The notes under the pieces were generated by a model. The model did no database searches, had not been told where the DNA came from, and saw only the letters and a list, made by a program, of their open reading frames with translations. Below, piece by piece: positions 48,177-59,933 of a DNA stretch of 64,000 nucleotides. The stretch comes from Paraspadella gotoi. Lineage: Eukaryota > Chaetognatha. Position numbers and translations under genes: made by a program. The DNA is taken from the NCBI GenBank assembly GCA_051294375.1, contig CM119271.1, forward strand, positions 4,907,579-4,971,578, in the 5' to 3' direction. Position 1 is the first letter of the stretch. Each line of letters opens with the position of its first letter.

Positions 48177-51100
48177 TCAATTACGACCACCGTAACCATT
48201 ACCACCACCATAACTACCACCACCCCAAAACCACTACCGCCGCTATACCTACTTCCCTGGTAATTTCCTCCCTTGGCTGAGCTTGCCCGCCGCGACCCCC
48301 CAGCCCAACCACCCTCTCGAGTGGGAGGCGGCTTGAAACCTTCGGACGACGCGTTGTATCTATCCCCAACGCCGTAACCACCTCCGCCGTAACCGTACCC
48401 GCACCCCCCGCCCCGGGTCCACCGCCGCCACCGCGTCCACTTCCTGGGCCACTATATCGTCCCGACTCGTTCGAACCATAGTTGCTGCATCTGTCCCCTT
48501 GTTGAGGGCCCCTATTTTCGTAGGCTCCAACACCGTAGTGGGAAGAAGATCTGTCACCGCCGTTTCGGTTGCCGGCTCGATCGAACGAGGAGGAGCGACT
48601 GCTGCTGCCTCCTCTTCCTCCGCTGCCGTAGAACGAATCGCTTCTCCCCCTCATAGAACCATCATAGGACGATCCTCTTCCCGAGTCCCTCTCCGACCCG
48701 CGATCAAATTCCGATTTAACTTCCGGTCGGGCCGCGTGGGATCCAGGCGCGTCACCGTAGCCCGAGGAGGCGACGCTGGACATCGAGCCGAAGTCGTCGC
48801 GTCTGGAAGAAAGAAAGAAAAAGGGAGAGGAGAGAACGAGAGAGAGATTAAGGGAAAGAAAAAAAATCCAATTGCCAAATAAGAAATTTCTTTATAAGAT
48901 CCAAAAATATATTTTTTTTCATAAAGAATTTACAGAAGGTTTCATATTATAAAATGTGGTACCCATTTTTTGTGACCAGAATCTGTTCCCACCAAACTAC
49001 CCAATCGAATTTAATGAAATTTTACATTTTGATTTTTGACGAGAGATACAGAGATGCATGGTTGAAGATGCATGGTTCATTGTTTTACTTCCAATTTTCC
49101 CAAATTATTCCAAATCTGACTTTAACTGCTGATGTTCATGAAGCTAAAAATTAAGGTATATGAATATTTTTGAGGTTATAAATACGTTTTTGTGGAAGAG
49201 TAAACGTCTGTGCAACTGTTTAAAACAAAAATAATAAAAAAACTTGAAAAAAATTTTTGACCATTTTTTGCCCTCAGGGGCTGCCCCCTCAGGGCCCCTT
49301 ATCTCAGCTTAGGGGTGGAATGTAAAATTCGCCTCGATAGTTCCATTTGTATCACTACTGGTACTCTGCATGCAAAATTTCATTAAATTCTATTCAGTAG
49401 TTTTCTCGGAACGTGTTCTGGTCACAAAAAAGGGGTACCACATTTTATAATATGAAGCCTTCTGTATTATGTATAAGACGAACCGGCTCAAACTCGAGGA
49501 GGACCCGTAATCGTTTCTCCTCTGCTTCGAAATGTGCGAACTCGAGTCGTCCTCGTACGAACGCTTGCGGGCGCCGTTGTGTTCACGATCAGTGCCGTAA
49601 CCTGAGCTCGCTGCTGACATTGTGTCCCAGTCTTTTTCCGGCTTCGAACGAGCGCCTTCGCAGGGTCTGTCGGAATATGTAGATTTTAGAGACTTCAATG
49701 ACTATTTTGAAAGTTCGATCTTCATCTATTCAGTTATCATGGAACCTGTTGTATTGACTGCCGGGCGGCGAAGTGTACTCTCGTCCCGGCTGAGATCGAT
49801 TTTCGAACCCACCGCCCCTACTCCCGCGAAACCCACCCCTGCCCCTTCCTCTGCCCGCCCCCCTTTTCTCTTCGTTGCTGAGATAGCCTTTGCTTCGCGC
49901 TTCCTCGTTGTAACGTCGTACAAGCTTCTCGGCCTCTTCCTAGGTTAGAAAAAAAGTCAAGTCTACAATTCCGAATTATTTCTAGAGTTTTTTTCTGTTC
50001 TCCCAGTCGATAAAACATGATTAATTAGCCGCACCGATGAAAAACACGCTTGTCGGCTCGTAGATTAGGTCGATACCGATTCTCCGCATCCAAACAATTC
50101 AAAATAAAGAAATCGAGTCAAGTCTTTCGGTCCAACGAAAACGAGAGGCGAATGGGGTGACAAAATCTTAACCTTTGGCAACTCTACGTAACGGATCTCG
50201 TCGAAGAAATCCTCGGTGTGGTCGGGCAGCTTAAAGTTGGCCATCATCTCGTAGACGACGCTCTCGGGAACGTCCTTGCCGTCCTCCTTCGTCCGCTTTT
50301 CGCTACGGCGCTTCATTTCTGAATCTGGCGGGACCAACACCGCAGCGATCACCCGGTAGCTGGGATGGGGGGGGGTGAGGGAAGAGGGGGAAGGTTCGGG
50401 TTTGGCTCAGACGACGACGACGACATTGTGGAATCGAAAATAGTAAATTGCATGTGACCATGTTTTTTTAACAATTAACAACTATCAACTAACAGAGCAA
50501 ATAAAAGAATAATTTAGGTTCATCATCGGACTCCAATATTTTCTGAGAACTGTAATTTAAGTTATCACAAGATTCCATGAACTTTTACAACAAAAGTTTT
50601 CCGTTCGGTTTCCCTTGCTCTTCTCACTGTGGAAACTACCACACTTTCTCACCCCGCGTCTTTGAAGGGCCTCATCTTGCGCCTCCTCGCCGATTGATAA
50701 ACGTTGGTTTGATCGAGGATGAGGTTTCGCTTCGTCTTCTGCGCGGACGTGAGACACGTGTTGAACACGTCCGTCGACTTTTGCATGAGAACCTCGAACC
50801 GTCCGTGAAAGTTGCGGAAACGAGGCAAGCCCATCACTTTCATCTTGTCGATGATGCTGTCGGTTCCAAGGATGTTGTATTTTCTAAAAAGTGCCAAATC
50901 GAAGGGAATGAAGAGGAAGAAGGCTTTACTTTCAAAAACCAAGTTCATAGTTTTTTCGTAAAACCTACTTTTCTGAGTTTTTCTCGAAGCAGTCGTAGGC
51001 CCAAGAGGTTTTCCCAGTTCCTGGCAAACCACACATCATTATGACCTCGCAGTCTTGCTTGGATCTGGGGGCCTGTAGTTCAACCAGAAACATTAAACAA

Positions 51101-52450
51101 TCATCTTTTTCAGAAGGAGCGAATCGACAATTATAAATATAAAGAAGCGAGATTTTTGATAATAGGCTAGACATTAGAGTGGAGCACTGGGAAACATAAA
51201 TTTTACTTGAGTGAACAAACAAGGATATTTAAACGTGACATAATATGATTTAAGAATACAAAAAATATTTTGCTCATATTAGTTGGAAAAAAGTATCATT
51301 AATTACAATATATTTATAATAATATCTTTATGAAATAAGAAATTTTTAAATTATTTTTTTAAAAATTTTTATTAAATATTCTGATTATTCATAAAATATT
51401 ATATCAAAAATATAAAATATGTTATTAAAAATTTTAATGTTTTCAGCATCAAAAATGAAAAGAAAAGTCAAAATTTTCTACTTTTTTATACTCTGTAATA
51501 GAAACTATTATATGATAAAACGTTTTAGTCATTTTTTACAGCTTTAACCTTAAAATATCATAAAACATATTTTACAAAAGTTTTTCAGTTTTTTTCCTGC
51601 GAATCGGAAACTTTTTAAAATTAAAAAAATATGATTTTAAAATTTTATGATATTATGAAGACTCGAACCAACAGAGATGAAACATGTACTACGAATAATA
51701 AAAAATCGTTGTATTAGCACATAAATAAATAATTCTTAATATTCACTTAGCAAAGAAAAGAGATAAAATAATACAATGTCTACTAATCAAACAATCTCAA
51801 TCTACACCCTACTAGACATTAAAACGTAGTAAAAAATTATAAATTTAACTTTAATTCTAAAAGTGAGAAACGAACAACATACTAATGAATATTTCTGTAT
51901 AAAAAAAATTGTATTATTAATTTTACAATTTACGCATTAGGCCATCTTTATACATAATACTAATCCAATAAATGGTAAAATTTTAAAACAGTTTTTTGTA
52001 AGATTTTTTTACAAATTTGGATTCGTCATGAAAAGTTTATATAAAGAAATATATCTGTTAAAAATTATTTCATTTTTACAAATTAATTTTCACTGATAGT
52101 ATGTTGTTCATAATTGACGTTTAGAATTTTCGTACGTAACTTTAACTACGCTCTACTAGATATTAGAATTGTCTTTCTTTCGCTTCGTTTGTTTGAGCTT
52201 TTGGTGGTTTCAACAACGTTTCGCTCATCAGCGCTGATGAAGATAGTTATTGCAGTTGTTAAAACAAAACAAAAAAAATTTGGATAATGGACTATAAAAA
52301 AAATAAATTTCACTAAGAATAACATAACATAATAACATAATATATATAACGTGTAGGTGTACTCCTGTGTTTGCGTGTGTGTGAGAGAGAGAGAGAGAGA
52401 GAAAGATGAGAGGGAGAGAGAGAGAGAGGAGAGAGAGGAGAGAGAGAGGG

Positions 52451-52544
<94 letters not shown>

Positions 52545-55500
52545 ATCACCTTCGTTCCTCGAATAAGGTTTCTCGATCCCAGGTCAGCGATGAAGGTGTA
52601 GCCGGGCAGCGGATGAAAAGAAACGTCTTTTTGTTGACCAAGATTGACTGTGACTGCACTATTCTTTGTGAGGATGTGGGGAAAAATCGCCTTTCCTGCA
52701 CCATTGCACCAAAAGAAAAAGAAAGGGTAAAGCGACCGTTAAGAAGAAGAATTTTTGGAGGGAACGTTTATAATGCAGTCACGTACTGTCGGGGAGATCG
52801 TTGATGTGAAAAGCGACTCCAAGAAACTTTCCATTGACAGTGTAAGATACAGTGATAGGATTGCCTGAAATGAGTGTCAATTAAATTTGTCAACTTTCTT
52901 TACAATAAGATTATTTTAATACTGAAAACACTGACCAGCGTGGGGATAGTCGACGTAACAAGCGACGACATCTCCTTGACCGAATTTAACTCCATAGTCG
53001 CGGAATTTGAGATCGGAAGACATTTTGGCCGTGCCTTATAGTCGTTAAACCAAAAATAATTAAACTGTCGAGTTTAAAATTAAGTTATATTTCATTTTCC
53101 CAAAAAAATGCCCAAGTTTCGTTGACATGTGAGCCAGCTCATAATCACTGGTTCCGTTCACCTCCATAGCCGTAGGAGAATTTTTCCTCTCCCAACAAAA
53201 GGCTGGATTGATCCAAGGAGACACCGACCCTGACCACGTGGGGATGAGTTTCCTCTTTTGCATCGTCGATCGTACAGTTCTCTTTTATGTAAACCTAAGT
53301 TCAAGAAAATTGGACAGCATTTTTCTTTGTGTTTGTGTGGATGTTTTTTTTTACTTTAAACTTTTCTTTTACAAAAGTTAATTAAATCCGGGTGTCAACA
53401 CTGCAACCATATCTGTAATCTAGGTTTTTCATTCCTTCATTTCACTCCCCCTTCGTCATCATCAGTGAGTGTGACTCTCATTTTAACAATAGACTCGTTT
53501 TCCAGTTGTTCTCCTTCACGACGACGACGACAAGGAAAACGACGAAAAGTCACAGAAATCAGACGAGGAAAAACCTGAGCAGTAAAACGTCCAATGGGAT
53601 TCGAATGAGGAATGAGGTTCGACCAATGATAGCCCGCGCCGTAGAGGACTTACCATTTCGTTCATGTTTTACAGATAACGAGGGGACCATGACCCAAACC
53701 CGAAAAAAGAGGAATATCGGCGATGGACCATTGTGCTTGTTTTTATTTCGGAGAGGCCCAATGAAATCCGGGTTAATTCGAGTTGAGACTGCAGATAATG
53801 AGGAATACTCAATTTCATGACAAGGTGTGACTCGCTTCGAAACATTAAAACAAAAAAGTTACTGGATTAATTTTTCGGCTCAAAAAACTATTTCTCTGCA
53901 AGTTGGACGACCGCAAAGATAAATGTCGGGGACGAGTGAAACCTTTTTCGTGAGTGGCAACGTGTCAACTATGGACTTCGACGATCTCCCCGTGCAAGAA
54001 TTTCCTCTGGATTTTTCGAAGCAAAGGTAAAAAGTGTTCAAAATTAGTCGTCATCTCAGTAAATTGATGATTGACGTGTCACACGTTAAAATAAGGTTTG
54101 TTTCATAAAAGGCAGACTGAAAAACTAGTTCAGTCTAAAATATGACTAAAATTCAATAAAATTAATGAATTTTATCTTTACATAACAGCATCAATTCCTT
54201 TGCAGATCATCCGAAGCAATGGACACGGAACGGGATGAAAACTATAACTACCTGGCGAAATTGGCAAAGACGACCGCGATATCTCCTCTAACGGGCACCA
54301 AATCCAAGTGCCTCCACGCCTTCACCTGCGCCCTCTGCAACAAGTCATTTTCTACAAAAGCCAACCGCGACAAACACCACCGAAATCTGCACCTTCTCGA
54401 GCGGAAGAAATGTGGAATCTGCGAGAAGGTGCTGTCCAACGTGTACAATCTGAAGCGACACGTGGACGGCGCCCACGGGGCCATCCTCGATCAGAAGACT
54501 GGCGTCGTCTACGAACGCCTGGCTGACGGATCGCCAGGTGCCCAGATCCCCTTGAGGACAGGGGCGACGTCGATGAGGACGACGACTAAAGCGACGGCGA
54601 CGGTTGTGTCAGAGGAGCCGACGAAAAAAGGGGAGAAACGAAAAGCAACGAGCGACACGGCGATCGTAGCGGGTAAACGGCGGGAAACTGGCCAAGAATT
54701 GGTTTCGACCGGGGAGCTTATGGAAGAAGAGATTAAAGACATTGGACACGAACAATCGTCTCTCCACGATTCAATGAGCCCCAACCAAAGCATGGATTCC
54801 ATGAGTGGCAGTCCAAAAGAATACCGCAACGACTCGCCGATCCAGCAGTCCTTCTTCGAGGCCTTCATCCCGGCCAGGTATCGAGGCATACGGGGATCTT
54901 TCGAAGGAGCAGTTCCCGACAACGACCTGCAACTATATTTTTCCGAAGAGGAAAAGGGAGTAATGGCGGACGGCGACGAAAAATACGGAGGGACGAAGGA
55001 GTTTTCGAGAAAGACGAGTGAGACTGTCTCAGAAATCGACAAGTTGGAAAATGGAAATGCAGGCAAGATTGAAACGGATCGCCATGATTGCGAGGGAGCA
55101 GCCAATCTACAGTTTTCGACCGTGACCGAATCGGAAAAGGTCGAAAACAACAGTCAACGGCAGATGGAGGGAAACATTGCCAAAAATGAATTTTTGTCGC
55201 TTTTCGGCCTCGCGCCGAGAAAAACAGAGCCAAACCCCTCCGAACTAGCACTACCCCCTGCTACCATTCTCACCGAGGCGGAGCGTCGAGCCGCCAGCCG
55301 CAAGAGGTTCGAGCAAAAGATGGAGAAAATGGTTGCTTTCTTCGCTCTGGAAGAACGCAAGAAAAGCCCGGAAGGACTGAAGGAGCAAGGACGCATACAA
55401 AGAAAGGGCAAGGCGGCGCGTGAGAAAATGATGAAGCTGTTAAACGGGGGATCGGAACTGAGAAAGAGCGAACGAGTCGCCAAAAAGCTCGCCAAGGAAG

Positions 55501-57561
55501 CCGCCGTAAGCGGCGTAGAATCGGCGGAAACGGCTCCGGAGTCAGCAGCGGTGCAGGAAGTAAGTCAAAGCGCCAAACAAAAACGCGGCGGACACGGAAG
55601 GAGATCTCCCGGCTCCGGTCGCATCGATGAAGGAAAACCGGAAGTCGCGTCTGGTCGTGAAATCATCGTGACGAGACAAAGGTCACGCACTCAGTGAATC
55701 TTTCGCAAACAGGACAGATTTACCAGTCAAGAGTAAACAAGCGTTTTACATTGTTCATATCTCTTAACCTGTGATACTTTTTTTTACAGGGGTGGGACCA
55801 TATATAGAGACAAAATTTAAAAACTCATTACTCTAAAATAAATATTTGTATAATACTCTTTTAGCTTTTAGACGATATTTTAATCTTAAAATTTTTTAAT
55901 ATAATGTTTTTTTGATGCAGCAAAGGCAACTGCTCGATTTTCTCCGCGCGGTTTGAAAGAAAAACGTTTGACTACTTATTGTTTAATCCCATTCTAAACA
56001 CATACCAGATAAAATTATTAATGAAAATGCTTATTTATAGTATAAGAATACTTTTAGCATGGTATACATTACATTTTTGTCCAAAAAATGTTGAGGTAAG
56101 TAAGGTTCGGGTAAGTTACTATTATAATCCAATTTTTATCAAAACTGACCTTTATATATCTGACAATATCGTTATTAAATTTTTAAATAATCATATCAGA
56201 TTTCAGAATACATGATAAAAGGGTCAAGTCAGCAAAAAATACATAAATTATTTGACGATTTAAGCTTATTCCTTGTGTATAAACTATCAATTTCGTTGCG
56301 TTTGAAGTTTAGGAGAAAAAACAATTTATTTGTTTTTATCAACGAATTGTATTATTGGTAAGACATGTTTCGACTCTTCGCTTATTCCTTAAAATCTTCT
56401 TAAAATTTTATTTTACTTACCCTATAGAATGAAAATCTGAAATTAGAAAAAATTAAAGAGAAGACATACCATTATCATATTCAGAAACCACTGAAAAATA
56501 TTAACAGTATGGCTTTTATACTATGCAATGTAAGGTGCGCGTATAAAAATGACTAAATGATTTGAAAACATCCACAACGCCCTGTAGTTGTTTAAAATTT
56601 GTTATTGTTTCATTGCATATGAAAGTAAAAGGACAGAAAAATCTTTTGGCACCTATTTTATTATTTTATCTCAAATCGTTCAGACAGGGCAGGACATTAA
56701 GTTTTGTCTCGATATATGGTCCCACCCCTGTAAAACCATGAACAGATATTTTCTCGTGGTTGTTTTTGTTTAATTTTAAATTAAGCCCTGTAGTTTTAAT
56801 TAAAATAATTAGCGTCTAATCTAGTTTATTAGGAGGCGGGCATTTGAAAATTGGGGTTAATTTTACTTTCGCCGACCGGGGTTAGGGGTTAGGGTTAAGT
56901 ATAATTCAAGGATGGTTAAAGGTGGTTAAGGTTAAAAGGATTTAGAGTTAGGACAATTAAATAACAAAATTTATTTTTATAAATATTTTTTTAAAAAACG
57001 CCAAAACCCCGGTCGGCGAAAGTAAAATTTTGACGAAAATTAATGGAAAAGGAAATATCAGAGTCGGTCGATCTCGTCAATATTATTTATCGTTTTTTAA
57101 AAATCACGTTTTGTAGAAATATTGAAGAAATAAATGCGATTTCATCGCTAAGAAAGTTTTAGCTCAAATTTTAAATCGAAATTATTACGATGAATTATTA
57201 CGATTAGATTTATTTCACTTTACATCGATATAATTTTAAAAAGTATGCTTGCCAAGTAATAAATTGATATGTCTAATTTTCTTTTTTGTAATGTATGTAT
57301 CACAAAATTACGGTAGACAAAGTAAATCGTCAGTTTAATCCTTCCCCCCACCTCAAAAACTGTCTTGGATCCCGGCCCAATTCCGTGAGTGGCCCTGACG
57401 CCGTGCCACATAAAGCCGAAGCCTTTGTGACTCAAGGGTGTGACCGAGTACTTGTCCTCGAAGCGAAGCGTCAAGTCGGCATTGTACTCATCGAGGATAA
57501 CCTCGTCGTCTCCTTCGTCGCCCCACGTTTCGTCACGCGATGATCCTTTACCGCCGCCCAT
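48177..57561 (-). CDS. HNRNPUL: hnRNP U-like protein (SPRY plus P-loop kinase-like domain, RGG tail)
   Basis: RNA-binding nuclear protein. Eleven exons (57352-57561, 53162-53294, 52936-53034, 52787-52864, 52550-52695, 50969-51072, 50653-50883, 50173-50359, 49746-49939, 49484-49666, 48177-48802). The SPRY domain starts in exon 1 ([31 protein letters not shown]) and resumes in exon 2 ([20 protein letters not shown]). Then comes the P-loop [13 protein letters not shown] with [25 protein letters not shown] and [10 protein letters not shown], as in hnRNP U. The tail is Arg/Gly/Ser/Tyr-rich. The ATG at 57561 begins close to SPRY, so the N-terminal SAP domain of hnRNP U is absent or not found. In the last exon the open frame reads into low-quality residues unless it shifts at G-runs near 48404-48409 and 48223-48230; the stop at 48177 assumes both shifts. 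Intron 1 is about 4 kb and contains another gene. Confidence 0.9.
48933..49464. mobile_element. Terminal-inverted-repeat element (MITE) with TA duplication
   Basis: 532 bp flanked on each side by TA. The ends start CAGAAGGTTTCATATTATAA and, on the complement, CAGAAGGCTTCATATTATAA. The inverted repeats match at nearly every base for about 50 bp and more loosely for about 100. There is no transposase frame. It sits in the intron between the last two hnRNP U-like exons. TA duplication and CAG ends suit the Tc1/mariner group of non-autonomous elements. Confidence 0.88.
51853..52128. repeat. Shortened relative of the TCP1-intron palindrome
   Basis: 276 bp that match the outer parts of the element at 46142-46683. 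Shared strings include ACTAATCCAATAAATG, TTTACAATTTACGCA and GTATGTTGTTCATAATTGAC, and the same AATTCTAA/TTAGAATT ends occur. The central palindrome arms are mostly missing. It lies in the 1.5-kb intron of the hnRNP U-like gene between exons 50969-51072 and 52550-52695. Confidence 0.75.
52381..52541. repeat. (GA)n microsatellite, interrupted
   Basis: About 160 bp of GA units with GGGA and AAAG interruptions, longest pure run in the second half. It begins 9 bases inside the intron after the donor of the hnRNP U-like exon 52550-52695, so the transcript carries a long CU tract there. Confidence 0.95.
53923..55697 (+). CDS. Two-finger C2H2 protein nested in an hnRNP U-like intron
   Basis: The only plus-strand gene in the window. 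Two exons (53923-54026, 54206-55697) encode 531 residues with matching splice phase. It lies wholly inside intron 1 of the opposite-strand hnRNP U-like gene. Two C2H2 fingers are adjacent at about residues 68-120: [22 protein letters not shown] and [22 protein letters not shown], both with C-x2-C-x12-H-x4-H spacing. The rest is low-complexity: Thr/Lys-rich, acidic, and basic toward the end. No orthologue is recognised. It may bind nucleic acid; two fingers alone do not settle this. The start was chosen at the first ATG in the exon that splices in frame. Confidence 0.85.
55787..56730. mobile_element. Terminal-inverted-repeat element (MITE), 944 bp, TA duplication
   Basis: The left end CAGGGGTGGGACCATATATA and the complement of the right end CAGGGGTGGGACCATATATC continue into GAGACAAAA; 28 of 29 bases match. 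TA flanks both sides (55785-55786 and 56731-56732). The inside is AT-rich with no transposase frame. It lies downstream of the nested zinc-finger gene and within intron 1 of the hnRNP U-like gene. TA duplication points to the Tc1/mariner superfamily; the 8-bp duplication expected for hAT is not seen. Confidence 0.92.
56859..57029. repeat. 171-bp foldback element with telomere-like motifs
   Basis: A perfect 25-bp inverted repeat: 56859-56883 reads ATTTTACTTTCGCCGACCGG (first base A omitted) and 57005-57029 is its exact complement. The interior holds GGGGTTAGGGGTTAGGGTTA and TGGTTAAAGGTGGTTAAGG-like strings. Another insertion within intron 1 of the hnRNP U-like gene. Confidence 0.85.
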
Positions 57562-57917
57562 TTTGTATAGGCCTTTGATCTATATGTCTTTGTGTAGTAA
57601 TATAATTTATTACTCTTACTGAAATAAAGCGTTTTATCAAAAGAACATGATTCATTTCTTTTGTAAATGATCTAAGACCATGATTGTAAAAAGAAAATAC
57701 GTGACTAGATAGTGGAATGAAAGTGATTTTTGTTCTAAAGAAAGTTTAAAAGACATTTTATAAAGAAAGTCTTTAAAACAATATGAAATTCCAGCGTAAT
57801 TGAAAAGTTACAGGCTAACTACGTATAAAGAGAAAATACGGAATGGAATGCGTTTCTTTTCAATTACAAAGCGCGTGACACCAACAAAAAGAACTGGTAC
57901 TGTACGATTCGAGATCG
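57562..57917. other. Spacer between the hnRNP U-like gene and glutaredoxin
   Basis: 356 bp, AT-rich. No SAP-domain exon for the hnRNP U-like gene was found here. It should contain that gene's promoter and the glutaredoxin 3' UTR. Confidence 0.55.
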
Positions 57918-58308
57918 TTACTCGAGAAGTTTCTTCAGCGTTCCCTTCTGGTGTAGTTTCACTGTATCGTCTCCTCCCCCAATACATTTTCCTTTTATGA
58001 AAACGCGTGGAACGCTGCGAGCGCCTAAGCAGTTGAAACATTTTGTTTAATCATATTATAAATTGAAAAGGTATGCATGTAAATATGAGACGTTTAAAAT
58101 TATTGAATTCAAACATACCTGTCAATTTTTTGCAGTAGTCTTGAATTTCATCCATATCAGCTCTCTCTTCGATTTCCACCACAAAACAATCGTCAATCTG
58201 ATATTGCTCCAAAATTTGTTTCGCTTTCGTGCAGAAAGGACATGTACTCTTTGAAATAACCACAACTTTGTGGTTTTTGATGATATCGTCGACGAAGGCT
58301 TCAGCCAT
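57918..58308 (-). CDS. GLRX: Dithiol glutaredoxin
   Basis: Small thiol-disulfide oxidoreductase that uses glutathione. Two exons (58119-58308, 57918-58024) give 98 residues. The dithiol active site is STCPFCTKAKQIL. The glutathione-binding elements SVPRVFIKGKCIGGGDD (cis-Pro and GG-x-D) follow, ending in a helix KGTLKKLLE. The active site is CPFC rather than the common CPYC. An in-frame Met at 58326 would add six residues. Confidence 0.94.
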
Positions 58309-58443
58309 CTTTGTTTTGATTGGCAAACAAAGTTATAGACTTAGAGTCAGGTTCTGTGGTCTAGTCTCCACTCTAATTTGTTGTAAGACTAAGTGGTAAA
58401 TGCGTATAAATTAAAACAAACTCCATTAATGACTAAAAATTAT

Positions 58444-59334
58444 TTATTTCCCCTCCATAGTCTTGTCTCTTTGAATGACTATGTCTTCGAATTTGATCAT
58501 AAAGGTGGTGCCGTTGTGCCAGTGGGCGCTGACTTTCGCGGGAAACCCACTCCCGCAGAGTACGGCTTCGATCATTCCGGCGATGAAGGCGGAAGGATTG
58601 AGGGCGCCTACAAAATGAACCAAATAAATTGACAATTTGACATTTGACAAGTCCTCTGCCCCAAAACTGCCCTCGCACCTTTATCTTTGGGCACGGGTAT
58701 GAACTTGTTGACGAGCGGTTCCTTCTCGATGATGTAATACGTCCGCTCGTCCTCGTTGGCTTTCTCTAGCTTGTCGGCCTCTTTTCCGAACCAAGTTCGC
58801 CATAGGTTAGTCTTGATGTACAACAAGAGGTTGAGGAACTTAGTCTCGCGTTTCAAAGTTTTCTCTCTGACGCAGCTGAGGTCGAGCACGCGACGACCCA
58901 CGTGAGCGCCCACGTCTGCAAGCTTTTGCTGCAGCTCCGGCACGGTGTTGGCGCGGTTTTGGGAATACTGGGCGAATTGAAGGTAAAAAGGGGGGGGGGG
59001 TAGGAATCATTACCATCTCACGATTCTTGGCCTTCCGAAAATGTCAAAATTCCTGGCCTATAGTAGATTTGCATACTATATGTATTTTCTTTCTATCTTA
59101 TACGAATTTAATAATTTAAGTAAATTTCAGCTTCATCGAAACTAAAGATTTAGGGAAATACTCGAAGACCTGAACGATTTCGGAGAAGAGAAGGGCGAAG
59201 GTCGAGACATTGATTTCCGCCTTTCCTTTGCTCAACGGTTTATCTAAGATGGCGCCAGACGGAATGACGCGACCGGACGCGATCGGCGCGCCTAACGCAA
59301 CAGACTTGGGGGCGCTCCCCGATGGGACGCTCAT
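58444..59334 (-). CDS. TRAPPC5: TRAPPC5, TRAPP complex subunit
   Basis: Bet3-family core subunit of the TRAPP tethering complexes that activate Rab1 in ER-to-Golgi traffic. Three exons (59170-59334, 58679-58967, 58444-58607) give 205 residues (human 188). Family motifs: INVSTFALLFSEIVQ, VGRRVLDLSCVREKTLKRET, LWRTWFGKEADKLEKANEDE, YYIIEKEPLVNKFIPVPKD, SGFPAKVSAHWHNGTTFMIK and VIQRDK. The first donor (GTCTTC after CAG) is weak but phase and homology require it. It lies 135 bp upstream of the glutaredoxin start, on the same strand. Confidence 0.95.
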
Positions 59335-59933
59335 TATACAAAATCAAAGATTATAGTTTATAGAGAGATCAATTTTTCTCGTTCGGGAATAGAATCTCTT
59401 CGCTAAAACTCGGAACGGAAAGTGATACTGGAAGTAAAACGATTTTGAAAAAAAATTTATTAATGTCGAAATTTGTCATAAAACGTGAGCGACATCAAGC
59501 AGTCAAACATTTCAAATCTCTTGGACAAAGTAGTGATAACTACTGTTTCTTAAGAAAAAAATTGTAAGACATGAAAAAAGGGCAAATACATAGCTACTAG
59601 ATAGGTGTATTTTAGGTAAGGTATATTGCGGAAGCCTTTCAGAATTATCGTTTTCATTCCCTGTAATCAACAAACCCAACACATTTACGTACATATACGT
59701 ACGTTAAAAAGCAACCCCAATTTATCTTCGTTACAACAGTATACTAACACTAAAATTGAAAATAACTGGCCTGTAACGATTGATGAAAAAATTATAAACT
59801 ACTTATAGTCTTATAGGGTGAACGAAAATCGACAGTTGGACGTACAAAAACAAAAAAAACAAAAAAAAAAACACTCAAAATATAAACAAACTAAAAATAA
59901 AAACACGTAAAACCGAAAAGACAATAACAATCA
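59335..59933. other. Spacer with no recognised gene
   Basis: 599 bp, AT-rich, with A-rich runs at 59845-59905. It should hold the TRAPPC5 promoter and the 3' UTR of the demethylase gene. Confidence 0.6.

Noticed and set aside
52406-52804. Glu/Arg-repeat open frame on the plus strand
   Set aside because: It is the translation of the (GA)n tract and the complement of hnRNP U-like exons.
53506-53820. 104-codon plus-strand open frame upstream of the nested zinc-finger gene
   Set aside because: Low-complexity start and no domain. It may be 5' UTR, but nothing supports translation.
56881-56960. An interstitial telomere array
   Set aside because: Only two or three TTAGGG-like units occur, inside a foldback element; too few for a telomere fusion.
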